Shown here piece after piece: positions 9,093 to 17,534 of a DNA stretch of 64,000 nt. The notes under the pieces are model-generated. The model was not told the DNA's origin and ran no database searches. It saw only the letters and a program-made list of their open reading frames with translations. Where the stretch lies: NCBI RefSeq assembly GCF_900094805.1, contig NZ_FMAT01000002.1, positions 434,001 to 498,000 of the forward strand. The letters are read 5' to 3'. Each line of letters opens with the position of its first letter. Positions within the stretch are counted from its first letter, which is position 1. Source of the DNA: Arthrobacter sp. NIO-1057 (GTDB lineage: Bacteria; Actinomycetota; Actinomycetes; Actinomycetales; Micrococcaceae). The position numbers and the translations under genes were made by a program.

Positions 9093-9119
9093 AAAAACCC
9101 CGAGACTTTCAAGGTTTTT
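9093..9119 (-). terminator. Terminator downstream of the LysR gene
   Basis: AAAAACC at 9093-9099 pairs with GGTTTTT at 9113-9119, giving an A/T-flanked stem that ends in a T-run on either strand. It sits about 60 bases after the LysR stop codon and separates it from the metY leader. Confidence 0.55.
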
Positions 9120-9178
9120 GCCGGAAGTTTGTGACGATGGACCGGTGCTCGATGACCGAGAGTTACGCTCTTGGCGGC

Positions 9179-10120
9179 TCAGCCGAGCACTTCCACCCCG
9201 AAGCTGGCCACCACTGCGCGGACTTCTTGCAGGTAGCGCTGAGCCTGGTCGGTGAGCGGGATCGCGGCGTGATCGATCCAGCCGATCTCGATGCGCTCGT
9301 CGATGTCCAGCGGGATGGCAACGATGGATGGATCCAGCTCGTCGCTGATGATGCCGGTGGAGATCGTGTACCCGCCCAGGCCGATCATCAGGTTGAAGAT
9401 GGTCGCACGGTCCGAGACTTGGATTTCCCGCTGGCTGGAGCGCGTGGAGAGCACTTCCTCGGCGAAGTAGAACGAGTTGTTCGCGCCTTGATCGAAGGTC
9501 AGCCGGGGCAGATTTTCGAGATCTTCGAGGGTGACCTGGTCACGGGTGGCCAGCGGGTTGCTGCGCGATACGAAGATGTGCGGGTCGGCAAGGAACAGCG
9601 GGTGGAACACCAGGCGGGATTCGCGCAGCAGCTTGTCGATGACTTTCCGGTTGAAGTCGTTGCGGTAGAGGATCCCGATATCGCTGCGCAGGGTTCGCAC
9701 GTCCTCGATGATTTCCTCGGTGCGCGTCTCGCGGAGCGAAAACTGGTACTCCTCGGCGCCGCTGGCCTGGACCATGCGCACAAAGGCATCCACCGCAAAG
9801 GAGTAGTGCTGGGTGGAGACGCCCAGCAGTCGTCTTGCCGCCGGCCGGCCGAGGTAGCGGTGCTCCAGCAGTTCCACTTGCTCCAGGACCTGCCGGGCGT
9901 AGCCGAGGAATTCTGCGCCTTCGGCGGTGAGCGTCACTCCCCTGGCTGAGCGCATCAGCAAGGTGCGTCCCACCCGGGATTCGAGTTCCTTCATCGCCGC
10001 CGACATGCTGGGCTGAGCGACGTAAATTAGGTCGGCGGCAGCCGAGATGGATCCTTCGGAGGCCACCGCCACGAAATAGCGAAGCTGCTGCAGTGTCAAG
10101 CCATTTGTTCCCTGAACCAT
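9179..10120 (-). CDS. LysR-family transcriptional regulator
   Basis: A 313-residue regulator. Residues about 8-67 form the LysR helix-turn-helix (LQQLRYFVAVASEGSISAAA), followed by a periplasmic-binding-like effector domain. It is transcribed divergently from mesX with about 120 bases between the starts, the usual layout for a LysR protein controlling its neighbour. Its position between metY-metB and mesX-mesD suggests a role in sulfur amino acid control, perhaps sensing a homocysteine- or acetylserine-like metabolite. That role is inference. Confidence 0.88.
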   Translation of the reverse strand: MVQGTNGLTLQQLRYFVAVASEGSISAAADLIYVAQPSMSAAMKELESRVGRTLLMRSARGVTLTAEGAEFLGYARQVLEQVELLEHRYLGRPAARRLLGVSTQHYSFAVDAFVRMVQASGAEEYQFSLRETRTEEIIEDVRTLRSDIGILYRNDFNRKVIDKLLRESRLVFHPLFLADPHIFVSRSNPLATRDQVTLEDLENLPRLTFDQGANNSFYFAEEVLSTRSSQREIQVSDRATIFNLMIGLGGYTISTGIISDELDPSIVAIPLDIDERIEIGWIDHAAIPLTDQAQRYLQEVRAVVASFGVEVLG

Positions 10121-10157
10121 AGTTTGAGTCTATATGAATCCATAGTTATATCGAGTT
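10117..10157. promoter_or_regulatory. Candidate LysR operator between lysR and mesX
   Basis: The short gap holds ATAG-N7-CTAT immediately followed by CTAT-N8-ATAG in an A/T-rich stretch next to the LysR start. Such partly dyadic A/T-rich boxes are typical for LysR binding. No consensus for this regulator is known, so this is tentative. Confidence 0.3.
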
Positions 10158-10242
10158 ACCTGATATCAAGAATCACCCTGCATGATTGACGCAACGACTT
10201 CCCCTCGGCCTGTCCAGGCCTCCCAAATACAGATTGGCCATC

Positions 10243-11235
10243 ATGGCGGACGCATTAAATTTCAGCATTAGCACCACCAGATTCGACGAGAATTACTCCC
10301 CTTCGGAGAATTCTCGCACCACGACAAACTTCGCCAATTTGGCGCGCGGAGAGCGCCGCGAAGAGAACCTTCGCAATGCCCTGACGATGATCAACCGTCG
10401 TTTCAATTCCCTGGCTCACTGGGACAATCCCCAAGGTGACCGCTATGCACTGGAATTGGAAATCATTTCAGCAAATGTGCATTATTCCGCCGATAATACC
10501 GATCAGGAATTCCCGCTTTTAGAAGTGCTTGAAACCACGATCGTGGATAAACTCAAGGGCACTCGGTCCCAGGGCATGGTCGGCAATAATTTTTCTTCTT
10601 ATGTCCGCGATTACGACTTCAGCGTGGTGCTTCCAGCTTCGTACAGTGACAGCGGAGACCCGGTGCTTCCGGAGGATTTTGGCGATCTCCATGGGCAGCT
10701 CTTCCAGCATTTCTTGAACTCACAGGCGTACCGTGAGCGTTTTGCCCAGCTGCCGGTGGTCTGCATCAGCGTCTCGACTTCCAAGACCTATTTCCGCACC
10801 GGCAACAGCCATCCAGTGCTCGGTTTGGAATACCAGCAGGACGAAAATTCAATGACCGACGCGTACTTCGGAAAAATGGGTTTGAGCGTCCGCTACTTCA
10901 TGCCACCAGGCGCTGTTGCCCCGCTGGCGTTCTACTTCCGCGGCGACCTGCTCAACGATTACACGAATCTGCAGTTGATCAGCCTCATCAGCACGATGGA
11001 AACGTTCCAGAAGATTTATCGCCCGGAAATCTATAACGCCAATTCGGCCGCTCCTTCTGTGTACCACCCGAGCCTGGGCGCCGAGGACTTCTCCCCCACC
11101 CGTGTCTTTTATGACCGCGAAGAACGAACCCAGTTGGGTAAGATCCAAGGCAAGTTCACCGAAGAGCACTTCATCATCCCGAATCGCCAACTGCTCGATC
11201 AGTGGTCTTCTTCCTACTCGGCTCCTGTCGCCTAA
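10243..11235 (+). CDS. mesX: MesX (DUF1852), partner of a folate-independent methionine synthase
   Basis: A 330-residue DUF1852 protein. The family signature FSISTTRFDENYSPSENSRT is at the N-terminus, followed by TTNFANLARGE and VGNNFSSYVRDYDFSV. Work on folate-independent methionine synthases linked DUF1852 (MesX) to the function of MesD under aerobic conditions; MesX is thought to be an oxygen-using enzyme. The ATG at 10243 matches the family start; a TTG at 10186 is in frame but adds unrelated residues. No strong Shine-Dalgarno is visible. It is followed after 18 bases by mesD, so the two form an operon. Confidence 0.87.
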   Translation: MADALNFSISTTRFDENYSPSENSRTTTNFANLARGERREENLRNALTMINRRFNSLAHWDNPQGDRYALELEIISANVHYSADNTDQEFPLLEVLETTIVDKLKGTRSQGMVGNNFSSYVRDYDFSVVLPASYSDSGDPVLPEDFGDLHGQLFQHFLNSQAYRERFAQLPVVCISVSTSKTYFRTGNSHPVLGLEYQQDENSMTDAYFGKMGLSVRYFMPPGAVAPLAFYFRGDLLNDYTNLQLISLISTMETFQKIYRPEIYNANSAAPSVYHPSLGAEDFSPTRVFYDREERTQLGKIQGKFTEEHFIIPNRQLLDQWSSSYSAPVA

Positions 11236-11253
11236 GAATCCGAAAGATAACTT

Positions 11254-12294
11254 ATGACTTCCCCGCTTATCCCCACGTCAATTGTCGGCAGCCTGCCCAA
11301 GCCTTCATGGCTTGCCGAGCCTGAAAAGCTCTGGTCCCCATGGAAGCTTGAAGGCGAGCAATTGCGAGAAGGCCAGCAAGACGCCATGCGTGCTGCGGTC
11401 CTCGAACAGACCCAACGCGGCATCGACATCATCAGTGATGGCGAACAGACCCGTCAGCACTTCGTCACCACATTCATCGAGCACCTGAGCGGTGTTGATT
11501 TTGAAAAGCGCGAGACGGTGCGAATCCGCAACCGTTACGACGCGAGCGTACCTACCGTCGTTAGTGCCGTGGAACGTGAAAAGTCAGTTTTTGTCGAGGA
11601 CGCAAAGGCCCTTCGTTCATTCACTGACAAGCAGATCAAGTGGACGTTACCTGGCCCGATGACCATGGTTGATACTTTGTATGATGCTCACTACCGCAGC
11701 CGGGAAAAGCTGGCGTGGGAGTTCGCGACCATTTTGAACCAGGAAGCCCGCGAGCTTGAGGCCGCCGGGGTGGATGTCATCCAGTTCGATGAGCCAGCCT
11801 TCAACGTCTTCTTTGACGAGGTTGCCGATTGGGGCATCGCCGCTCTGGAGCGTGCGTGCGAAGGACTCAAGGCAGAAACTGTTGCCCACATTTGCTTCGG
11901 TTACGGCATCAAGGCGAACAATGACTGGAAAGCCACCTTGGGTGCGCAGTGGCGCCACTACGAGAAGTCCTTCCCGCTATTGCAGGCTTCCACCATCGAT
12001 ACCGTTTCCCTTGAGTCGCACCACTCGAATGTCCCGCTTGAGGTTGTCGAATTGGTGCGCGGCAAGCGGGTGATGCTCGGAGCTATCGACGTAGCCAATG
12101 ACTCTGTGGAGACTGCCGAGGAAGTGGCGCAGACTCTGCGCAACGCACTCGAATTTGTCGATGCGGACAAGCTGATTGCCAGCACCAACTGCGGCATGGC
12201 CCCCTTCCGCCGCGATGTGGCCCTGGCCAAGCTCAGTGCGCTCAGCGCAGGGGCAGGCATCCTGCGCGAGGAGCTTGTTGGTGCCCGCGTCTGA
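11254..12294 (+). CDS. mesD: MesD-type core methionine synthase (MetE C-terminal-like)
   Basis: A 346-residue protein equal to the catalytic half of cobalamin-independent methionine synthase. It methylates homocysteine without the folate-binding half. Zinc ligands are visible: His and Cys in VAHICFGYG, Glu in SLESHHSN, Cys in STNCGMAPF. DVIQFDEPAF is the conserved homocysteine-site motif. The N-terminus SIVGSLPKPSWL is that of full-length members. Adjacent mesX assigns it to the MesD class. The next gene, a flavin reductase, starts inside its 3' end. The methyl donor of MesD was not established to my knowledge. Confidence 0.88.
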   Translation: MTSPLIPTSIVGSLPKPSWLAEPEKLWSPWKLEGEQLREGQQDAMRAAVLEQTQRGIDIISDGEQTRQHFVTTFIEHLSGVDFEKRETVRIRNRYDASVPTVVSAVEREKSVFVEDAKALRSFTDKQIKWTLPGPMTMVDTLYDAHYRSREKLAWEFATILNQEARELEAAGVDVIQFDEPAFNVFFDEVADWGIAALERACEGLKAETVAHICFGYGIKANNDWKATLGAQWRHYEKSFPLLQASTIDTVSLESHHSNVPLEVVELVRGKRVMLGAIDVANDSVETAEEVAQTLRNALEFVDADKLIASTNCGMAPFRRDVALAKLSALSAGAGILREELVGARV

Positions 12295-12829
12295 AGTGAC
12301 AGAATCAGCGACACCATCGTTGCCCGCAGATGATTTCAAAGCGATCTTCCGCGGGCACCCTGGCGGCGTCAGCCTGATTACCGCTGATGCCGGCGACGGA
12401 CCAGTTGCCCTTACCGCGACATCGGTGGCTTCGATCAGTGTTGATCCGCCGTTGCTCGTCTTCTCGATTTCTGCGCTATCCTCGGCGGCCAAAGTGCTTA
12501 CCCGCGCAACTTCTCTTGTCGTTCACAGCTTGGATGCGCATGACATCGAGGTGGCTAAATTAGGGGCAACCAGTGGGATCGACCGCTTCGCACAGAAGCA
12601 AACATGGTCAAGGCTGAGCAGCGACGAACCGGTATTTGATGACGTCCGGGCCTGGGTTCGTTGCGCAGTCATCGAGCGGGTTCAGGCAGGAACATCCACA
12701 GTTTTTGTCGCGCGCGCCCTTGAGTCGCACATTGAACGCGATAGCGAACCCGGCCAGCCCAGCAACGGACTGGTTTACCACAACCGCGCCTGGCATCGGC
12801 TGGATGAAAACTCGCAGTTATCCAATTGA
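12281..12829 (+). CDS. Flavin reductase family protein in the mes operon
   Basis: A 182-residue flavin reductase-like (DIM6/NTAB type) FMN-binding split-barrel protein. Conserved features are FRGHPGGVSLITAD, PVALTATSVASISVDPPLLVF and a late DGLVYHNR-like turn (NGLVYHNRAWH). I take the GTG at 12281, which has GAGGAG seven bases upstream and overlaps the end of mesD. It probably supplies reduced flavin, most simply to MesX as an oxygenase partner. That pairing is inference from the operon and from a remnant of the same gene downstream of the second mesD copy. Confidence 0.82.
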   Translation: MPASEVTESATPSLPADDFKAIFRGHPGGVSLITADAGDGPVALTATSVASISVDPPLLVFSISALSSAAKVLTRATSLVVHSLDAHDIEVAKLGATSGIDRFAQKQTWSRLSSDEPVFDDVRAWVRCAVIERVQAGTSTVFVARALESHIERDSEPGQPSNGLVYHNRAWHRLDENSQLSN

Positions 12830-12874
12830 GGCTGTTCGGCCGCTGTCCCTTGGGACAGCGGCCGAACAGCCTCA
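12827..12874. terminator. Long perfect palindrome ending the mes operon
   Basis: A 23-bp perfect inverted repeat (12827-12849 with 12852-12874, two bases between) begins at the flavin reductase stop codon itself. It is G/C-rich in the middle (GGCCGCTGTCCC / GGGACAGCGGCC) and has no T-run. It lies between convergent genes and probably terminates transcription from both sides. Confidence 0.65.
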
Positions 12875-12905
12875 GATTGCACTAGCGGTCTTGTGCCGCA
12901 GCGAG

Positions 12906-14072
12906 TTAGTGCTTGGCGGACTTACTGCGTCCACGGGCCACAACTACCGCACCACCAAGGGCCATGAGAAGTCCTAGCCCTGCAGCTGAAAAACCGTCAA
13001 GGCCGGTGTTTGCCAGTACTGGCGCGGTGGAACCGGCAGCCTTCGTGATGGACTGTTTCTCGACTGCAGGAGACTTGCTAATTTCACCTGCCGGCTTGAT
13101 TTCGGCGCTAGCCGTTGGAGACTCGCTCTGGGACGGAACCATTTCTTCCTCAGTTGCGGTTCCGTCGGTACCGTTATCCTCGGGAGCAGCCTCGATGCCG
13201 AAGTACAGCTCAAGGTAGTACGCTCGCAGTTCGGGATCATGGGCAAATACTTCTTCGAGGAACGCCTGGAACTCAGCGGCGTCTTCATCGCTTTCGATGC
13301 TTTCGGCAACGAATGGCAGCATCAGGTTAAGGAGCTCGAGGCCTTGGTCGGTGCCGAAGTAAGCTTCCCATTGCGTTTCGTCCCAGTCGAAGCTTTCCTC
13401 AGGAAGAAGCTCAGTAATGGACTCCCAGAAAGCCAACTCTTCATCAGAAAGGTCGAATTCTTCGTCCCAGATGATATCTTCAGCAAGCAATTCATCAAGA
13501 AGCCGGTTCATCTCCTGCCCGGCTTCGGTCTGCTCGAAAGCTTCCCATTGAGCTTCGTCCCAATCCTCGCTGCCTTCGGGCATCAGCGCGTCAAGTTGAG
13601 CCCAGCGAGGGTCTTCGTCCTGGTCTGCAACGTCCGTTGATGGTTCGGTGACCTTGGCGGACTCACTTATTTCGGCAGTGAGCTCAGATGCAGCGTCAGG
13701 TTCTGCCGAAGCAGTTGATTCCGTCACCGCGGTTTCTGATTCTTCGTCCACATCGGAAACAGCAATTGGAGCAGCCGAGGACTCGGTTGCCGGATCGATG
13801 GCAGGTTCCGACGTTTCTGCCTCAATAAACTCGTCGACATCGAGCATCGCCTCAGGCTCAGTTGGAAGGATGCTTTCCTCGGATTCAACGACGTCTGCTC
13901 CGGGAGACTGAGATGCTACTGACCCTGTCTGCACGTCCGATGACGTTGACGATTCCGTCGGGGTAGAGACGACCTCATCCGAAATCACTTCTGCATTTGC
14001 GGCCGGGCCACTAAGCACCAATCCCGTGATCAGTGCCGTCGACATTGCCACCGAGCTTAATTTGGTTTTCAA
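12906..14072 (-). CDS. Acidic cell-surface protein with LANTG sortase signal
   Basis: A 388-residue exported protein. Residues 1-27 are a signal peptide ending PAANA. Residues 28-150 are a low-complexity Ser/Glu/Thr-rich acidic stalk. A duplicated helical unit follows at about 156-196 and 214-254 (shared pattern W..L..L.PE.S.DWDE.QWEA). A third acidic helical part and a Pro/Ser linker follow. The C-terminus is LANTG at 354-358, a hydrophobic segment and a basic tail. LAxTG is the sorting motif of class E sortases of actinobacteria. No enzymatic motif is seen; the function is unknown. It stands alone, convergent with the mes operon. Confidence 0.8.
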   Translation of the reverse strand: MKTKLSSVAMSTALITGLVLSGPAANAEVISDEVVSTPTESSTSSDVQTGSVASQSPGADVVESEESILPTEPEAMLDVDEFIEAETSEPAIDPATESSAAPIAVSDVDEESETAVTESTASAEPDAASELTAEISESAKVTEPSTDVADQDEDPRWAQLDALMPEGSEDWDEAQWEAFEQTEAGQEMNRLLDELLAEDIIWDEEFDLSDEELAFWESITELLPEESFDWDETQWEAYFGTDQGLELLNLMLPFVAESIESDEDAAEFQAFLEEVFAHDPELRAYYLELYFGIEAAPEDNGTDGTATEEEMVPSQSESPTASAEIKPAGEISKSPAVEKQSITKAAGSTAPVLANTGLDGFSAAGLGLLMALGGAVVVARGRSKSAKH

Positions 14073-14295
14073 TTATCCTGCTTCAAAGAGTGCGAATCGG
14101 TGCAAGAACCTCACAACAGAATCAATTAGCAATGATTGCTAGAGCCGCTCTGTCCTGTACCGATGAAATGATGATTAGACTCAATTTATCTCATTACCCG
14201 AAAATTCACCAAGAAATTTTTTCACCTAAAACTCGCTTCCTGTGAGCCGAGTCAACCACAGAATATTCGAATTTACTCCCGTCGCAAGCCATTGC

Positions 14296-14610
14296 TTAGT
14301 ACGCGTCAAGTAAGGACTTTTCTACCGACTCTGAATCTGTTGGAACATGAGCATCGATAGTCACCCATTCCTCATTGATCGTCACACGCGAAGCCCACAA
14401 AGCCTCCAAATGCTTGATCGACGATCTCAAAAGAAGACGCGTCATTTCCTGCATATGCCTGCCATTAGCCGTCGCAGTAAACAACAGAGTCAAATGAGCA
14501 TCAATGACATTCTTTTCTAGGTGGATGATCGGCCTGAACCACAGGTCTAACTTTGTCGTCCCGAACGACGCTTCAACCTGCAGCAGATCATGATATGCAC
14601 GGATCGCCAG
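14296..14610 (-). pseudogene. C-terminal fragment of an IS1634-like transposase
   Basis: About 100 codons end at a TAA at 14298-14296. They encode AIRAYHDLLQVEASFG, then DLWFRPIIHLEKNVIDAHL and TLLFTATANGRHMQEMTR. This is the conserved C-terminal block of IS1634/IS1549-type DDE transposases (YHDLW.VE.SFR ... RPI.H ... I.AHL). The rest of the transposase and any terminal repeats are missing. The fragment runs head to head into the broken second mesD copy, so the element probably caused or followed that truncation. The upstream boundary near 14610 is approximate. Confidence 0.7.
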
Positions 14611-15579
14611 GACCGTGCAGTCTCCAAGGAAGACGGAAAGGCGCGACGTAGGCTGCAGGCAATCAGAACGCGGGGCGCAGCGGTACTGGAGCAGACCCGC
14701 CGCGGAATCGACATCATTTCCGACGGAGAGCAGACCCGACAGCACTTCGTCACCACCTTCATCGAGCACCTGGCAGGGGTTGACTTCGAGAACAAGCAGA
14801 CCGTGCTGATCCGCGACCGCTATGAGGCCAGCGTCCCCAGAGTTGTCGGCGCAGTGGAGCGCAAGGCCCCGGTCTTCGTAGACGATGCGAAGTTCCTGCG
14901 CACGCTGACCGACCGGCAGATCAAGTGGACCCTGCCCGGCCCAATGACCATGGTGGATACCCTGCATTATGGCTACTACGGCAGCCGCGAGAAGCTGGTC
15001 TGGGAGTTCGCTGCCACCCTGAACCAGGAGGCCAAGGAACTGGAAGCCGCCGGCGTGGATGTCATCCAATTCGATGAGCCGGCGTTCAATGTCTTCTTCG
15101 ACGAGGTGGCGGACTTGGGCGTAGCCGCGCTGGAACGCGCCTGCGAAGGGTTGAAGGCCGAGACTGTGGCACATATTTGTTTTGGCTACGGCATCAAGGC
15201 GAACAATGACTGGAAGGCGACTTTGGGAACCCAGTGGCGCCACTATGAGAAGTCGTTCCCGCTGCTGCAACGTTCCTTCATTGACACTATTTCGCTAGAA
15301 TCCCACCACTCGAATGTCCCACTGGAGGTCGTAGAGCTGGTTCGCGGCAAGCGGGTCATGCTAGGTGCAATCGACGTGGCCAACCAGCAGGTCGAGACCC
15401 CAGACGAGGTGGCAGAAACCTTGCGCAAGGCGCTGGAGTACGTGGATGCAGACAAGCTGATCCCGAGCACCAACTGCAGCATGGCTCCGTTCCCCCGCCA
15501 TGTGGCGCTGGCTAAGCTGAGCGCGCTGAGCGCTGGGGCGGCCGTGCTGCGCGATGAGCTAGTGGGCGCTCACGTCTGA
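14611..15579 (+). pseudogene. Truncated second mesD copy
   Basis: From about 14680 to the TGA at 15577 this matches the intact MesD nearly residue for residue (from AAVLEQTRRGIDIISDGEQT to LRDELVGAHV). The zinc motifs HICFGYG, ESHHSN and NCSMAPF are kept. The preceding 60-70 bases still align at DNA level with the start of mesD, but in a shifted frame. The first 40-odd residues (SIVGSLPKPSW region) are missing and no own mesX is present. The third codon positions are more G/C-rich than in the intact copy, so this is an old or foreign duplicate, not a recent one. Probably inactive, although the catalytic core frame is still open. Confidence 0.75.
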
Positions 15580-15705
15580 AGTGACGTACTCGGCGTCACC
15601 CGGGTTGCTCTCGGAAACTTCAATGCGGTCATCCGTGGGTATCCGGGCGACATCGCGTTGATCGCGGTAGACGCAGGAGACGGGCCGGCGGATTCTGTCC
15701 AATCC
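15580..15705 (+). pseudogene. Remnant of a second mes-operon flavin reductase
   Basis: Directly after the mesD copy the DNA can be aligned with the flavin reductase gene. GNFNAVIRGYPGDIALIAVD and AGDGP correspond to DDFKAIFRGHPGGVSLITAD and AGDGP of the intact protein. The start is out of frame with this stretch and similarity stops near 15705. It shows that a whole mesD-reductase segment was duplicated and then decayed. Confidence 0.65.
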
Positions 15706-15769
15706 TTTAGTAGCCGGTCCCCTAATATCGCCGCGCAAGAACTTGGTTCGAACTGCCCGTCATCTGCAT

Positions 15770-16564
15770 TCAAGCGATGGGCCTGTATTCCTCGCCAGCC
15801 TCCCATAACCGCTCGCTCAGCTCTGCAAAATGATCGAACCACACCTTATCGCGAGTAGTTAATAAGAATATGGGGGCACGTTCGCTATCTTCACTTGGGG
15901 CAAACTCATACATCTGAACCATAATCGATCTATGTGAATCATTCGTTGATTCTAAATCCATCGCATTTATTCCAACATTCGGAGGGAAGGCGATGACGCG
16001 AACTTCAAGTGACCCTGCATTAGAATGAATGTAATGGAGATCATCCAATGAATGCTGAATTTTTCCCCTAATTTGCTCAGCAGTAGTTCCGGGCCGAGTC
16101 GCCGCAATCATCTCTACTAAGTTTTGATTGTTGGGATCGGGTAGCAAAATTCGTACGCGACCATTCTGTCCAAGAATTCGCTTAATATGATTAATCATCA
16201 GCGGTAGAGTACGCGCCATCGTCACACCGATGAAAAGGTAGCTCTTCATAGCTCGCTTTTGGGACTTTTTATATTCCTCAGGGAAATCCCATAAAAATAG
16301 ATCTGTCCTCTCGAGGTGCGAGGATGCAGTTAATTCCGAGATCTGAGTGCGACTCCTAATCTGAGAAAAAGCGAGAACACCCAGAAGAGCAACCGTGACC
16401 GGGTCCAATATATTACTATCAGCGCCAGTTAGACTAGTGATTGTAAAGAAGATTGCAGCCAAAATCAGAATCATGAGGTCTAGGTTTTCGAGGAAATACT
16501 TCCGACTGCTTCCCTTGAGACGCCTCGCTTTGGACTGCTTGCTACCTATAGGCACTGTCTTCAT
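15770..16564 (-). CDS. Two-TM membrane protein with PLD-like/DUF5919-like cytosolic domain
   Basis: A 264-residue protein: basic N-terminus, two hydrophobic segments at about 29-46 and 54-69, then a cytosolic domain. That domain holds SYLFIGVTMARTLPLMI, NGRVRILLPDPNNQNLVEMI and DKVWFDHFAELSERLWE. The pattern (strand, 'G.VR.LL.DP', late 'W...') resembles phospholipase-D-like or DUF5919 sensor domains, but no HxK catalytic motif is visible. The start codon overlaps the stop of the cupin gene upstream (ATGA), so both are made together. The region is A/T-rich compared with its surroundings. Function unknown; a membrane effector in a defence-like pair is one possibility. Confidence 0.7.
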   Translation of the reverse strand: MKTVPIGSKQSKARRLKGSSRKYFLENLDLMILILAAIFFTITSLTGADSNILDPVTVALLGVLAFSQIRSRTQISELTASSHLERTDLFLWDFPEEYKKSQKRAMKSYLFIGVTMARTLPLMINHIKRILGQNGRVRILLPDPNNQNLVEMIAATRPGTTAEQIRGKIQHSLDDLHYIHSNAGSLEVRVIAFPPNVGINAMDLESTNDSHRSIMVQMYEFAPSEDSERAPIFLLTTRDKVWFDHFAELSERLWEAGEEYRPIA

Positions 16565-17232
16565 GACGTCACCAAACTTGAAAGTTCAAATTCCAAGCGC
16601 TCAAGAATCTCTATCTTCTTGTTAGTAGCTACCTGTGGACGAGTGTATGAACTATCAAGGATCGCCTCTGGAGAATACATGGTGACCGTTTCGGATACGG
16701 GGCGGGAAGTCATCAAGAGCGTTGCAACAAAAGATTTGTCCTCTATTAGGGTTTCGTGAGGTACAGCAGCTGGAACCATGTGAAATTCTCCGCTAACACT
16801 GCGAGTCATTGTTTTCGGACGCAGAAATACGCTGTCGCCCGAAACGATGGAATCCTTATCGACGAGATATCTTATATCGCCACTCTGATAACATTTGGCT
16901 TCAGTTTTTCCCGGCACAGACTTCTCATAAAGTGTCTCGCTGTAAGTCCCGACTAGAATTCGACTACAAAGATGCCAAGCATGTGTGTGGATAGGAGCCC
17001 CGAACGGCCTAACAACCCTTTCGCCTTCCGGCCAAATATGGAGTCTGAGATCTCCAAAATCGTAATTGTTTGCGATATGAAATACTGCGAAACCAGTCGG
17101 ATGCCATCTAGCCTCTATCGGCGAGAACCGTTCGATCGCAGTGCTTGCAAGATTTCGTGCTTCATGTTCCAACGCAACACTTGCCAACTGACAGAACGAG
17201 CTAAATTCTCTTGAATCAAAACTGTTTTCCAT
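16561..17232 (-). CDS. Cupin-like protein paired with the two-TM protein
   Basis: A 223-residue protein predicted to be a cupin. A metal-binding pattern is visible: PIHTHAWHLCSRILVGTYSE (HxH with a downstream Glu) and, about 90 residues later, MVPAAVPHET. The arrangement is like that of cysteine-dioxygenase-type cupins, but overall similarity was not recognised. The start is the ATG at 17232, preceded by GGAGG at good spacing; a GTG at 17307 in the same frame is less likely. It is the first gene of a two-gene unit overlapping the membrane protein by four bases. The role is unknown. Confidence 0.65.
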   Translation of the reverse strand: MENSFDSREFSSFCQLASVALEHEARNLASTAIERFSPIEARWHPTGFAVFHIANNYDFGDLRLHIWPEGERVVRPFGAPIHTHAWHLCSRILVGTYSETLYEKSVPGKTEAKCYQSGDIRYLVDKDSIVSGDSVFLRPKTMTRSVSGEFHMVPAAVPHETLIEDKSFVATLLMTSRPVSETVTMYSPEAILDSSYTRPQVATNKKIEILERLEFELSSLVTS

Positions 17233-17534
17233 ACGACCTCCAGGATTCCTGTTCATGTGTTCGACTATACGAATGGTATCTGGAGACACAGCAAAATACT
17301 TTTTCACTGTGTTTAGCCAACCAGGGCGCCACCCCGCCGAGCGAATGGAGAATTAGCGCCCGCCCGCGATCTTCTCCGCGACTCTTGATCCCCGAGGGTA
17401 GAAGGCGCATCCTGATGTTGTTGGCGGCTCTTGTCATGTCGGTTCCACTATGGTTCTTCGCGCCCGATGTTTAGCGGGTGTCCACTAATTCAGACTAACC
17501 TCACAAAACGAAACAAACGTTGTAAGTTGGATTC

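Noticed and set aside
9131-9949. A 272-codon plus-strand frame
   Set aside because: Antisense to the LysR gene, which has full family motifs.
14296-15270. A 324-codon minus-strand frame
   Set aside because: A chance join of the transposase fragment and the antisense of the mesD copy; only the first part is real sequence of a transposase.
17211-17474. A plus-strand frame ending in a hydrophobic stretch
   Set aside because: Its first part is antisense to the cupin gene; the last ~25 residues look like a membrane segment but there is no start or family support.
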